Shown here in pieces: positions 19,468 to 27,816 of a stretch of 64,000 nt of DNA. This DNA is from an uncultured Acetatifactor sp. (GTDB lineage: Bacteria > Bacillota > Clostridia > Lachnospirales > Lachnospiraceae). The notes beneath the pieces were generated by a model, which was given only the letters and a program-made list of their open reading frames with translations, had not been told where the DNA came from and did not search any database. Made by a program: the position numbers and the translations under genes. The number at the start of each line of letters is the position of its first letter. Position 1 is the first letter of the stretch. Location of the stretch: the NCBI GenBank assembly GCA_949840885.1, contig CATKYJ010000015.1, forward strand, positions 1-64,000, written 5' to 3'.

Positions 19468-20121
19468 ATGATTATAGATGAGAGGATGGCGGCCTTTATC
19501 GACTCTCTGGACAGGGGGAATACGGCCTTTCTGGATGAGATCGAAAGGGACGCTCTGGAAAACCATGTTCCCATTGTGCGGAAGTCCACCCAGAGCCTGC
19601 TGAAATTTCTGCTGGCGGCAAAGCAGCCGGCGAATATTCTGGAGGTCGGCACTGCGGTGGGCTTTTCTGCGCTGTTGATGAGCGAGTACGGGCCGCAGGG
19701 ATGCCGCATCACTACCATCGAGAAGTACGGGAAGCGGATTGCGGAGGCAAGGGAGAACTTCAGGCGGGCCGGGAGAGAGGATCGTGTCACCCTTTTGGAG
19801 GGGGATGCTGCGGATGTGCTGAAGAGCCTTGCAGGAACTTATGACCTGATCTTCATGGATGCGGCCAAGGGGCAGTACCTTAGCTTTCTGGAGGACTGTC
19901 TGCGGCTTCTGGCGCCTGGGGGGCTGCTGGTTTCCGACAATGTGCTGCAGGACGGGGATGTGATTCAGTCCCGCTTTGCGGTGGCCAGGCGGAACCGGAC
20001 GATTCATGCCAGGATGCGGGAGTACCTGTATGAGCTAAAGCACCATCCCCGGCTGGAGACCGTGATACTGCCAGTGGGGGACGGAGTGACGGTGAGCGTA
20101 AAGTGTGAGAAGAAGTTCTAG
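19468..20121 (+). CDS. trmR: O-methyltransferase, probable tRNA 5-hydroxyuridine methyltransferase
   Basis: Class I SAM methyltransferase of the COG4122 type. The SAM site ILEVGTAVGFSALLMSEYG and the acidic metal-binding residues in IFMDAAKGQY and LVSDNVLQDG fit the family of cation-dependent O-methyltransferases. Length 217 matches. In Bacillus the homologue TrmR methylates 5-hydroxyuridine at tRNA position 34, and it is encoded beside the U32 proteins that create that hydroxyl; here too a U32 gene follows within 45 bases, which supports the specific assignment. Confidence 0.85.
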   Translation: MIIDERMAAFIDSLDRGNTAFLDEIERDALENHVPIVRKSTQSLLKFLLAAKQPANILEVGTAVGFSALLMSEYGPQGCRITTIEKYGKRIAEARENFRRAGREDRVTLLEGDAADVLKSLAGTYDLIFMDAAKGQYLSFLEDCLRLLAPGGLLVSDNVLQDGDVIQSRFAVARRNRTIHARMREYLYELKHHPRLETVILPVGDGVTVSVKCEKKF

Positions 20122-20165
20122 GCGGCCAAGAGGGGGCATGATGGGAAGTAGGAAAGAGAGGATGG

Positions 20166-21569
20166 ATGGGTGAGATGGGCCAGAGGAAGAAACCGGAGCT
20201 TTTGATGCCGGCGGGCAGCCTGGAGGGGCTGAGGACCGCCGTGGTCTACGGGGCGGATGCGGTATACATAGGGGGGGAGGCTTTTGGCCTGCGGGCCAAG
20301 GCGAAGAATTTCACGCCTCAGGAGATGGCGCTGGGGATTGCCTTTGCCCATGAGCGGGGGGTGAAAGTCTATGTCACGGCCAATATTCTGGCCCACAATG
20401 ACGACCTGGAGGGAGCGGAGGCCTATTTTCGGGAGCTTAGGGACATGAAGCCCCAGCCCTGCGATGCGCTGATCATTTCCGACCCCGGCATGTTCGCCCT
20501 TGCGAGAGGGGTATGGCCCGGCGTGGAGATCCATATTTCCACACAGGCCAACAATACCAACTATGGAACCTATCAGTTCTGGTGGAACCTGGGAGCGAAG
20601 AGGGTGGTTTCCGCCAGGGAGCTTTCCCTGAAAGAGATACATGCCATCAGGGAGCGGATACCGGAGGAAATGGAGATAGAGAGCTTCGTGCAGGGCTCCA
20701 TGTGCATCTCTTATTCCGGGCGCTGTCTTCTGAGCAATTATTTCACGGGGAGGGATGCCAACCAGGGATCCTGCACCCACCCCTGCCGCTGGAAATATGC
20801 GGTGGTGGAGGAGACCAGGCCGGGGGAATACCTGCCGGTATATGAGAACGAGAGGGGCACTTATATCTTTAATTCCAAAGATTTGTGCATGATAGAACAT
20901 ATCCCGGAACTGGTGGAGGCGGGCATCGACAGCCTGAAAGTGGAGGGGCGCATGAAGACGGCTCTGTATATTGCCACAATGACCCGCACTTATCGTAAGG
21001 CCATAGACGATTATTTTATCTCAGAGGAACGCTACCTGGAGAACATGGACTGGTATCGGACAGAGATCGGAAAGTGCACTTACAGACAGTTCACCACGGG
21101 CTTCTACTTCGGCAAGCCGGGGCAGGAGACCCAGATCTACGACAACAGCACTTACATCAATGAGTATATCCATCTGGGCATTATCGAGGAAGTGGCTGAG
21201 GGGCGTGAGTCTCCCTGGCAGCAGGCGGAGGACAGCCCAAGCCGCCGGGAAGAAGCGCATAAGCTTTCCGGGCCGCAGGGGACAAAGTTTGCGGAGGATA
21301 TCGCGTTGGCTCTCTTTGAACAGCGCAACAAATTTTGCGTGGGGGATACCATTGAGGTCATGAAACCGGACGGAAGAAATGTACCTGTGACAGTAGAGGC
21401 TATGTATAATGAGGAGGGAGAGGCAGTGGAAAGCTGCCCCCATGCCAGGCAGAAGATATGGATAAGGCTGTCGGAAACGCCTGCGCCCTATGACCTGCTT
21501 CGCGTGGCCAATCAGGGCGCAGACTTGGCCTCCTCTCCCCGCACCTCCAGGACTTCATCCACAATATAA
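20166..21569 (+). CDS. trhP: U32 peptidase-family protein, probable tRNA uridine hydroxylation factor
   Basis: The U32 family members next to trmR supply 5-hydroxyuridine in tRNA rather than acting as peptidases. Signatures: PELLMPAGSLEGLRTAVVYGADAVYIG at the start (seen in pieces), HISTQANNTNYGT, a cysteine cluster MCISYSGRCLLSNYFTGRDANQGSCTHPCRW, and SLKVEGRMKTALYIATMTRTYRKAID. Length is 467. The family core ends near PYDLLR; the last 20 residues (VANQGADLASSPRTSRTSSTI) look like run-on sequence, and the final 58 bases overlap the convergent glycosyltransferase gene. The original 3' end may have been replaced when the surface-sugar cassette arrived. Confidence 0.88.
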   Translation: MGEMGQRKKPELLMPAGSLEGLRTAVVYGADAVYIGGEAFGLRAKAKNFTPQEMALGIAFAHERGVKVYVTANILAHNDDLEGAEAYFRELRDMKPQPCDALIISDPGMFALARGVWPGVEIHISTQANNTNYGTYQFWWNLGAKRVVSARELSLKEIHAIRERIPEEMEIESFVQGSMCISYSGRCLLSNYFTGRDANQGSCTHPCRWKYAVVEETRPGEYLPVYENERGTYIFNSKDLCMIEHIPELVEAGIDSLKVEGRMKTALYIATMTRTYRKAIDDYFISEERYLENMDWYRTEIGKCTYRQFTTGFYFGKPGQETQIYDNSTYINEYIHLGIIEEVAEGRESPWQQAEDSPSRREEAHKLSGPQGTKFAEDIALALFEQRNKFCVGDTIEVMKPDGRNVPVTVEAMYNEEGEAVESCPHARQKIWIRLSETPAPYDLLRVANQGADLASSPRTSRTSSTI

Positions 21570-22462
21570 GGGGGCCGTGTCCTGGCGGCATCCAGAGTCC
21601 GCCAGATATACTCTCCCAGAATGCCCAGCATCAGCATGATCAAGCCGGAGGAGCACAGAACCACGCACATCAGGGAAGCCCAGCCTACAATGGGAGTGTT
21701 TCTGGTGATTTTTTCCACAAAGACGCTGACCAAAAGGATAAAGGCCAGGATGTTGAAAAGGATCCCCAGCCCGGACATGAAACGCAGCGGAAAGTAGGAA
21801 AAGCTCATCACGGAATCCATGACCAGCTTCACTTTCTTGGAGAGGGTCCAGCGGGATTTCCCAACCTCTCTGTCCTGGCGCACGAAATAGACGGAGTCCG
21901 TCTGAAAGCCTGCCCACAGCACCTGCAGGGTCAGGGAGGAGTTCTTCTCGTCCAGCCGCTCCAGAACCTCAATGACTTTCCGGTCGATGAGGTAGCAGTC
22001 GCAGCCGCCCACGGGCATGTTTTTATTGACAATTTTGCGGATCAGGGAGTAGTAGAGATTGGCAAAGAAAACCTTTACCGGGTTTTCTTTCCGCTCTTTG
22101 CGAACCGCCAGAACCACCTTATTGCCCTGCTTCCAACTGTCGTACATTTCAAGAATGATGGAGGAATCCTCCTGCAGATCCGCCTGCTTGGTGACGGCGC
22201 AGTCCCCGCTGCAGGCAGACAGGCCGGCCAGAAGCGCCGCGTGCTCTCCGAAGTTCCGGGACAGCTTTACCAGCTTTATGCGCGGATCCCGCTCCCGCAG
22301 TCTGCACATGACCTGCCAGGAATCATCGCCGGAGCCGTCATCCACGAATACGATTTCATAGTCCCCCAGCTTTCCCAGGATTTTCTTCTGCATGTCCTCG
22401 TATAGAAGTTCTAAAGTGTCCGCATTGTAATAGACGGGCACCACGATCGATATTTTACTCAT
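21512..22462 (-). CDS. Glycosyltransferase family 2, GtrB/dolichol-phosphate-mannosyltransferase type
   Basis: Membrane-bound GT-A enzyme expected to load a sugar onto an undecaprenyl-phosphate carrier. The N-terminal catalytic domain shows SIVVPVYYNADTL, VFVDDGSGDDSW, KLSRNFGEHAALLAG and the metal motif in KQADLQEDSSI (a Q-x-D variant of the usual ADLQDPPE), then the QDREVGKSRWTLSKK substrate motif. Two C-terminal transmembrane helices follow (about 230-255 and 265-290). It is the last gene of the minus-strand cassette and starts in a 4-base ATGA overlap with the ketoisomerase gene. Confidence 0.9.
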   Translation of the reverse strand: MSKISIVVPVYYNADTLELLYEDMQKKILGKLGDYEIVFVDDGSGDDSWQVMCRLRERDPRIKLVKLSRNFGEHAALLAGLSACSGDCAVTKQADLQEDSSIILEMYDSWKQGNKVVLAVRKERKENPVKVFFANLYYSLIRKIVNKNMPVGGCDCYLIDRKVIEVLERLDEKNSSLTLQVLWAGFQTDSVYFVRQDREVGKSRWTLSKKVKLVMDSVMSFSYFPLRFMSGLGILFNILAFILLVSVFVEKITRNTPIVGWASLMCVVLCSSGLIMLMLGILGEYIWRTLDAARTRPPYIVDEVLEVRGEEAKSAP

Positions 22463-22872
22463 TTTTCCACCATTTTCAGATAATCGTCATAGCTACGGAT
22501 GTATTCATCCGGGTCGTAATGTTCATTGGAGAGGACCAACAGCACGGAATCCGGGGAAAAGTCGTACATTTCTTTCCAGATCATGCTTTTTAAGTAAAGA
22601 CCCATCCGGGGCTTGTCCAGCGCGATGACCCTGCGCTCTTTTCCATTGTCTATCAGTACCTTGCTGGTGCCGGACACGTTTATCATCACAAATTCGGATT
22701 TCAGGTTGGCATGGCTTCCGCGAACCACCTCGCTGTCCGAACCATAGATATAAAAGATGCGCTTGATGTCAAAAGGGATGGCAGTGCCGCCCTCCACCAC
22801 GACGAGATTGCCGCGCTCATCGCCCAGGTCCGGGAAATTCAGAATCTGAATCTGCTCCTCCAGTTTTAGCAT
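22459..22872 (-). CDS. Sugar 3,4-ketoisomerase, FdtA/QdtA-like cupin
   Basis: Cupin-fold enzyme (137 residues) of the family that converts a dTDP-4-keto-6-deoxyhexose to its 3-keto isomer, preparing it for 3-amination. Family sequence is visible: LNFPDLGDERGNLVVVEGG, PFDIKRIFYIYG, the metal-free active-site His in RGSHANLKSEFVMINVSG, and the C-terminal VLLVLSNEHYDPDEYIRSYDDYL. The in-frame ATG at 22911 would overlap the upstream gene; ATG 22872, with AGAGGAAAG before it, gives the family's normal length. It sits beside the matching aminotransferase. Confidence 0.88.
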   Translation of the reverse strand: MLKLEEQIQILNFPDLGDERGNLVVVEGGTAIPFDIKRIFYIYGSDSEVVRGSHANLKSEFVMINVSGTSKVLIDNGKERRVIALDKPRMGLYLKSMIWKEMYDFSPDSVLLVLSNEHYDPDEYIRSYDDYLKMVEK

Positions 22873-22889
22873 AACCTTGTCTTTCCTCT

Positions 22890-23984
22890 CTATCGGAACG
22901 CGCCTAGGCATTCCAGAATATATTGCTGTTCTTCGGGCTTCATGCCCGTGTACATGGGAAGCGACAGCACCGTGTCCGCGTATTCCTCCGTCACCGGGAG
23001 ATCGCCCTTTTTATGCCCCAGGCCGGCGTAAGCCTGCGCCAGGTGGGGAGGGACGGGGTAGTGTATGAGGGTGCCGATTCCCTTTTCGTTTAGATAATCC
23101 ATCAATTCCTGCCGCCTGTGGGTGCGAATCACATACTGATGCCATACGGACTCCGTATTCTCCCGCTCCATGGGGAGCAGAAGCCCCCTGGCGGTGATGC
23201 CGCTGCCATACCTTTCCGCCAACATGCGCCGCTCAGCGGTGATCTCCGCCATGTGGGCCAGGCGGACGTTCAGGAGGCCTGCCTGGAGTTCGTCCAGCCG
23301 GGAGTTGGCGCCGACTACCTTGTTGTAATAGCGCTTCTCGCTGCCATAGTTGCGGAATATCCGGGCGTTCCCGGCCAGCTCTGCATTGTTGGTGACAATG
23401 GCGCCTGCGTCCCCGAAAGCGCCCAGGTTCTTGGAGGGGTAGAAAGAAAAACAGCCCGCATCCCCGAAAGTGCCGGTCATTTTGCCCCTGTAAAGAGCCC
23501 CGTGGGACTGGGCACAGTCCTCGATCAGCTTCAGGCCGTGCTTTTGGCAGATTCGGGTGATCTTGCCCATGTCGGCCACCAGTCCGTACAGGTGAACCAC
23601 CATCACCGCTTTGGTCTTTTCTGTGATTTTCTCCTCTATCCTGTCCGCATCGATCTGGTAATAAGCGTCCGGCTCCACGAAAACAGGCAGGGCGCCATTG
23701 ATAGTGATGCCCATGACGCTGGCAATATAGGTATTGCCCTGGACGATGACTTCATCGCCCTGACCGATGCCCAAAAGCCTTGCGGCGATCCACAGGGCGT
23801 CCAGGCCGCTGGCCAGCCCTACGCAGTGCTCCGCCCCCGTATAGGCGGCAAAGTTTTTTTCAAAGTTCGCCACTTCCTCTCCCAGCACATAGCGCCCGGA
23901 GCGGAGGACGGAAAGCGCTTTTTGCTCAAATTCTTCCTGATATCTCAAAAAGCCGTAGTCCATACGGTTTGGCATGATTTTCAT
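22890..23984 (-). CDS. DegT/DnrJ/EryC1/StrS aminotransferase for nucleotide sugars
   Basis: PLP enzyme that aminates a keto-sugar nucleotide, here probably the 3-keto product of the adjacent FdtA-like enzyme. Visible: GRYVLGEEVANFEKNFAAYTG, the VGLASGLDALWIA cofactor loop, EDCAQSHGA, and the PLP lysine in FSFYPSKNLGAFGDAGAI. Start is uncertain: ATG 23984 (MKIMPNRMDYGFL) fits the family, whereas the frame opens at 24047. Followed after 17 bases by the ketoisomerase gene. Product likely a 3-amino-3,6-dideoxyhexose (inference). Confidence 0.9.
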   Translation of the reverse strand: MKIMPNRMDYGFLRYQEEFEQKALSVLRSGRYVLGEEVANFEKNFAAYTGAEHCVGLASGLDALWIAARLLGIGQGDEVIVQGNTYIASVMGITINGALPVFVEPDAYYQIDADRIEEKITEKTKAVMVVHLYGLVADMGKITRICQKHGLKLIEDCAQSHGALYRGKMTGTFGDAGCFSFYPSKNLGAFGDAGAIVTNNAELAGNARIFRNYGSEKRYYNKVVGANSRLDELQAGLLNVRLAHMAEITAERRMLAERYGSGITARGLLLPMERENTESVWHQYVIRTHRRQELMDYLNEKGIGTLIHYPVPPHLAQAYAGLGHKKGDLPVTEEYADTVLSLPMYTGMKPEEQQYILECLGAFR

Positions 23985-24043
23985 ATAAATGACAGCCCGT
24001 CCTTTCCGGAATAAGGACATCATAACATATATTCCCAATGGAT

Positions 24044-24508
24044 TCAAGATTTTTGGCGATGTTTTCGGTAGGCCCAGTACTTATTAAGAAAGAAATTAAG
24101 GGGCACAGTAAGGCACAGATTGAGGAAAGTGGCAATGAAATGAGGGATGCCCAGGAGCCGCTCTTGGACAAAGAGGAGGAGGCCTGCGCCGCCCAGTTCC
24201 GTCAGGGCGTAGGAAGCATACACTTTTGCCAGCGTCCTGTACCAGGGCTGCTTCTCGTCCTCTTTTTGCGCGAAGACAAAACGATTGTTCAACAGATAGG
24301 AAATCAGCACCGTAATCAAAAAGGATATGAGATTACAGATCTGCTCATGGAGATGGAAGCAGTAATAGCACACGTTGGTGATCAGATAGGACAGGGCCGT
24401 ATTGAGTACGCCCACCAGGCCGAATTTCGCAAATTGCTGCAGGGACGGTGGCAGCATATGGTAAATGCGCTGCAGCAGGGCCTGCAGTTTTTCTTTCCAT
24501 GTTTCCAT
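24044..24508 (-). CDS. GtrA family membrane protein (lipid-linked sugar flippase)
   Basis: 154-residue polytopic membrane protein with four hydrophobic helices. The GtrA pattern is clear: QFAKFGLVGVLNTALSYLI at the first helix, LISYLLNNRFVFA after the second, and the ending LNFFLNKYWAYRKH. GtrA proteins are thought to flip undecaprenyl-phosphate-linked sugars across the membrane for surface glycosylation, working with GtrB-type transferases such as the one three genes downstream. GGAGGAAAG precedes the ATG. It is the first gene of the minus-strand cassette. Confidence 0.92.
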   Translation of the reverse strand: METWKEKLQALLQRIYHMLPPSLQQFAKFGLVGVLNTALSYLITNVCYYCFHLHEQICNLISFLITVLISYLLNNRFVFAQKEDEKQPWYRTLAKVYASYALTELGGAGLLLFVQERLLGIPHFIATFLNLCLTVPLNFFLNKYWAYRKHRQKS

Positions 24509-24925
24509 TTTCTTTCCTCCAATTTATGCGCAATACCGCCGGAATTTATACTGCACGCCAATTAAATTTACAGTATGCCCAGCATGCGGTTGCCTGAATT
24601 CGCCATTGGAATGCGCCTTTCCATACTGCCCGGCTTGCGGGTAGCAGATGCTTCTTACCCAGTTTATCACGTGTGGGAGAGTTCGTCCAGATTTTTTGGA
24701 ATTGCCTTGTGACTGTATCGAGATATGCGCCGCAATTGCCCTGCGATGCCGCAAGACTGGCGGACAGCATTGCCGTATATGTGTCGGAGATGTGGCTGGC
24801 ATACCGTTTGTGCACTTTGACGGAGGGTAAAGGAAGATGTGCCTAGGCGAAGAAGCGAAATATGGCCGTCCGCGGCAGAACACGGGGAAAATTTTGGCGG
24901 AAAACGAGAAATGTGATTTGGGGTA
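24509..24925. other. Intergenic region between the gtrA cassette and glutamine synthetase
   Basis: About 420 bases with no supportable gene. Short open frames on both strands lack ribosome sites and family resemblance. It must contain the promoter of the minus-strand cassette, but I see only a weak TATAAA-like box on that strand. A 13-base direct repeat ATTTTGGCGGAAA occurs at 24891-24903 and again at 24930-24942, just at the glutamine synthetase promoter. Confidence 0.45.
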
Positions 24926-24954
24926 TTGCATTTTGGCGGAAAGTAAGGTATTTT
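24926..24954 (+). promoter_or_regulatory. Putative promoter of the glutamine synthetase leader
   Basis: TTGCAT (24926-24931), 17-base spacer, TATTTT (24949-24954). The repeat ATTTTGGCGGAAA lies once within the spacer and once upstream, a possible operator. Confidence 0.45.
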
Positions 24955-25024
24955 AGAAACAACGAAGAACCGGTTCCGGAGGGACATGGCTGCTTCTGCA
25001 TATGGGTATTCAATGAACGAGGAG

Positions 25025-25059
25025 GTTCCATGGTAAGGTGTTACTTTGGAACTTTTTTT
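25025..25059 (+). terminator. Leader terminator (attenuator) before type III glutamine synthetase
   Basis: GTTCCA (25025-25030) pairs with TGGAAC (25047-25052), with an inner GGTAA/TTACT stem and loop GGTG, followed directly by seven T residues (25053-25059). It lies between a likely promoter and the gene, so it should stop transcription unless disrupted. GAACC at 24967-24971 can pair with GGTTC at 25024-25028 and would form an alternative antiterminator. Clostridial type III glutamine synthetases are known to be controlled by ANTAR antiterminators acting on such leaders; direct evidence for that protein is not in this window. Confidence 0.7.
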
Positions 25060-25081
25060 CGTTGAGGGAGGACTTATCGCG

Positions 25082-25127
25082 GGGGGATGCCCCCGACGCG
25101 CTGCGGGGGATGTCCCCGACGCGCTGC
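25082..25127 (+). repeat. Tandem duplication of a 23-bp GC-rich unit
   Basis: Two adjacent 23-base copies (25082-25104 and 25105-25127) differ at one position (GATGCC versus GATGTC). Each can fold GGGG/CCCC. They lie in the 5' untranslated region of the glutamine synthetase gene, between the attenuator and the start codon. Confidence 0.8.
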
Positions 25128-25176
25128 AAGGAAAGACAGAGGAAAGAGAAAGGAAAGGATAGAAGGGAGAAAGAAA

Positions 25177-27288
25177 ATGAGCGAAAGACTGAATGTGGAA
25201 GAGATTTTTGCCAGCAAAGTATTCACCTTTGGCAAGATGAAGCAGAGGCTGCCCAAGAGTGTATACAAAGAGGTCAGACAGATCATGGATCAGGGCGGCG
25301 AACTGTCCCTGGCGGCTGCCGATGTGGTGGCAAAGGCTATGAAAGACTGGGCGGTGGAGAACGGGGCCACCCATTACACCCACTGGTTCCAGCCCCTCAC
25401 CGGCATTACGGCGGAGAAACATGACGCATTCGTGACCCACCCGGACGAGGACGGCAAGATGATCATGGAGTTTTCCGGCAAGGAGCTGATCAAGGGCGAG
25501 CCGGACGCTTCCTCTTTCCCCTCCGGAGGGCTGAGGGCGACTTTCGAGGCCAGAGGCTACACCGCATGGGACATTACTTCGCCGGCTTTCCTGAAAGAAG
25601 ATGCCACCGGAGTCATCCTCTGCATTCCCACTGCGTTCTGCTCCTATACCGGGGAGGCTCTGGACAAGAAGACCCCGCTGCTTCGCTCCATGGAGGCAGT
25701 CAGCGAGCAGGCGCTGAGGATTGTGCGTCTCTTTGGCAATACTACAGCCACCAAAGTGGTGGCCAGCGTAGGGCCGGAGCAGGAGTACTTCCTGGTTGAC
25801 AGAGAGAAATACCTGCAGCGCGAGGATCTGATTTTCGCCGGCCGCACCCTGTTCGGCGCGCCCGCTCCCAAAGGACAGGAGCTGGAGGATCATTATTTCG
25901 GCACCATCAGGGAGCGCATCGGCTCTTATATGAAAGACCTGAACACGGAATTGTGGAAGCTGGGGGTCACGGCCAAGACCCAGCACAATGAGGTGGCGCC
26001 TGCCCAGCATGAGCTGGCTCCGGTGTATGAGACGGCAAATATCGCCGTTGACCACAACCAGCTGGTCATGGAGACCATGAAGAAAGTGGCGGGCCGCCAC
26101 GGGCTCACCTGCCTGCTCCACGAGAAGCCCTTTGCGGGGGTGAACGGCTCCGGCAAGCACAACAACTGGTCCCTGGGCACGGACAATGGTGTAAACCTCT
26201 TAGACCCGGGCGAGACTCCCAACGAGAACATCCAGTTCCTGCTGGTGCTGGCCTGCATCATTAAGGCAGTGGACATCCACGCAGACCTCCTGCGCCAGAG
26301 CGCGGCGGATGTGGGGAATGACCACAGGCTTGGCGCAAACGAGGCGCCCCCGGCTATCATCTCCATCTTCCTGGGCGAGCAGCTGGAGGACGTGGTAAAG
26401 CAGTTGGTGGAGACCGGCGAGGCCGACCACTGCCTGGAGGGCGGTAAGCTGGAGACCGGCGTTTCCACCCTGCCGGATCTGGAGAAAGACGCCACGGACA
26501 GAAACCGCACATCGCCCTTTGCCTTTACGGGCAACAAGTTCGAGTTCCGTATGGTAGGAAGCTCGGACTCCATCGCAAGCCCCAACACCACCCTGAACGC
26601 CATTGTGGCGGAGGCTTTCTGCGAGGCTGCCGACAGGCTGGAAAAGGCGGAGGATTTTGACCTTGCAGTGCATGACCTGATCAAGGAGTACATGGGCGCC
26701 CACCAGAGGATCATCTTCAACGGGGACGGCTATTCCGAGGACTGGGTGGCAGAGGCTGCTAAAAGAGGCCTGCCTAATATCAAGTCCATGGTGGAGGCTG
26801 CTGCCACGCTGACCACAGACAAGGCGGTGAAGCTGTTTGAGAAATTCGGCATCTTTACGAAAGTGGAGCTGGAGTCCAGAGAGGAGATCATCTACGAGAC
26901 CTACGCCAAGACCATTAATATCGAGGCCAATACCATGATCGACATGGCGGGCAGGAAGTACATTCCCGCGGTGATGAAATATACGAAGAATCTGGCAGAT
27001 ACGGTGATCGCCGTGAAAGAAGCAGGGGTGGAGCCCACGGTTCAGGCAAAGCTTCTGGGCCGGGTGAACGGGAAACTCACCGAAGCCCAGGAAGCGCTTG
27101 CCAGACTTGCCGAGGTTACGGCCCAGGCAGCAGCCATGGAGGACGTAAAGGCTCAGGCTTTCTTCTACAAGGACACGGTCAGAACAGCCATGGAGGAGCT
27201 GCGCGCCCCTATCGATGAGCTGGAGATGATTGTGGATAAGAATGTATGGCCGGTGCCGTCTTACGGGGAGCTGACGTTTGAGGTGTAG
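25177..27288 (+). CDS. glnN: Glutamine synthetase type III
   Basis: ATP-dependent ligation of ammonia to glutamate. The 703-residue size and lack of similarity to the short GlnA form mark type III. Recognisable stretches are the N-terminal VEEIFASKVFTFGKMKQRLP, FPSGGLRATFEARGYTAWD, the glutamate-containing GPEQEYFLVD, the KTQHNEVAPAQHELAPV substrate motif, HEKPFAGVNGSGKHNNWSL, and NRTSPFAFTGNKFEFRMVG. GGGAGAAAG before ATG 25177 fixes the start; the open frame upstream covers the tandem repeats. A single-gene unit controlled by the leader attenuator. Confidence 0.96.
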   Translation: MSERLNVEEIFASKVFTFGKMKQRLPKSVYKEVRQIMDQGGELSLAAADVVAKAMKDWAVENGATHYTHWFQPLTGITAEKHDAFVTHPDEDGKMIMEFSGKELIKGEPDASSFPSGGLRATFEARGYTAWDITSPAFLKEDATGVILCIPTAFCSYTGEALDKKTPLLRSMEAVSEQALRIVRLFGNTTATKVVASVGPEQEYFLVDREKYLQREDLIFAGRTLFGAPAPKGQELEDHYFGTIRERIGSYMKDLNTELWKLGVTAKTQHNEVAPAQHELAPVYETANIAVDHNQLVMETMKKVAGRHGLTCLLHEKPFAGVNGSGKHNNWSLGTDNGVNLLDPGETPNENIQFLLVLACIIKAVDIHADLLRQSAADVGNDHRLGANEAPPAIISIFLGEQLEDVVKQLVETGEADHCLEGGKLETGVSTLPDLEKDATDRNRTSPFAFTGNKFEFRMVGSSDSIASPNTTLNAIVAEAFCEAADRLEKAEDFDLAVHDLIKEYMGAHQRIIFNGDGYSEDWVAEAAKRGLPNIKSMVEAAATLTTDKAVKLFEKFGIFTKVELESREEIIYETYAKTINIEANTMIDMAGRKYIPAVMKYTKNLADTVIAVKEAGVEPTVQAKLLGRVNGKLTEAQEALARLAEVTAQAAAMEDVKAQAFFYKDTVRTAMEELRAPIDELEMIVDKNVWPVPSYGELTFEV

Positions 27289-27299
27289 GATTCCGTTCC

Positions 27300-27565
27300 G
27301 TCCAGAAGCTGCAGCGCTACCCCCCGGCACCGCGTTCATCCCTTCCGCGGCGTCCGCATATTCCGGGAACAGACATGCCCCGGATATGCAGGGCGCCTGC
27401 CGGAAAGGATGGGCTGTATTCCCATAGAAAAAATGATCCGTCACAATGATTCCCGTATACCCGGTCCGGTAAAAGGCCGCCATCTCCACAGCCATGCCGC
27501 TTGCGCAGGCCGCTGGCCTCGCGGGTATGCACATGAGTATCCTGCCAATATCTGTTTATCTTCAT
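27300..27565 (-). pseudogene. Remnant of a PHP-domain phosphoesterase gene
   Basis: On the minus strand from ATG 27565 the reading MKINRYWQDTHVHTREASG gives the first metal motif (HVHT) of PHP domains. One extra base near 27508 then shifts the frame; in the next frame it continues CASGMAVEMAAFYRTGYTG followed by IIVTDHFFYGNTA, the second PHP motif. After that similarity fades, and only about 90 of the 250 or so expected residues remain. A decayed gene, unrelated in orientation to the glycan locus that starts next to it. Confidence 0.7.
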
Positions 27566-27693
27566 ACCATCCATCCGGTAATGAAATCTTTCCGGATAAT
27601 CTCAGGGAAATGAATATTCGTTTTAGTCTGCCCTTGTGGGGAAGACAATAATAATTTTTTTTTACTAAATTTCAAGAAAGTCGCTATTTCAAG

Positions 27694-27721
27694 TTGACAT
27701 TTACGATAATGACGCTATAAT
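27694..27721 (+). promoter_or_regulatory. Promoter with embedded LacI-type operator, beta-helix gene 1
   Basis: TTGACA (27694-27699), a 16-base spacer and TATAAT (27716-27721). The spacer begins with TTTACGATAATG (27700-27711), a variant of the operator sequence repeated through the locus. Binding there would block RNA polymerase. Confidence 0.75.
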
Positions 27722-27816
27722 AATAGTATAGCATCCCACAGACGTCTGAAACTGCCACAGGGAGCAGACGCTAAGGAGCAGGGAAAGGATGAAAAGAAAG
27801 AAAGGAACGGCTGGAG

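Noticed and set aside
24546..25065. Short frames on both strands between gtrA and glutamine synthetase
   Set aside because: No start signals, and the plus-strand frame would run through the leader terminator.
25082..25127. Short CRISPR-like repeat
   Set aside because: Only two directly adjacent copies without spacers; a tandem duplication. No CRISPR array was seen anywhere in the window.
24667..26160. 497-codon open frame antisense to the glutamine synthetase gene
   Set aside because: It is a shadow of the GC-rich coding strand: no ribosome site, no family resemblance, and glutamine synthetase motifs are unambiguous on the other strand.
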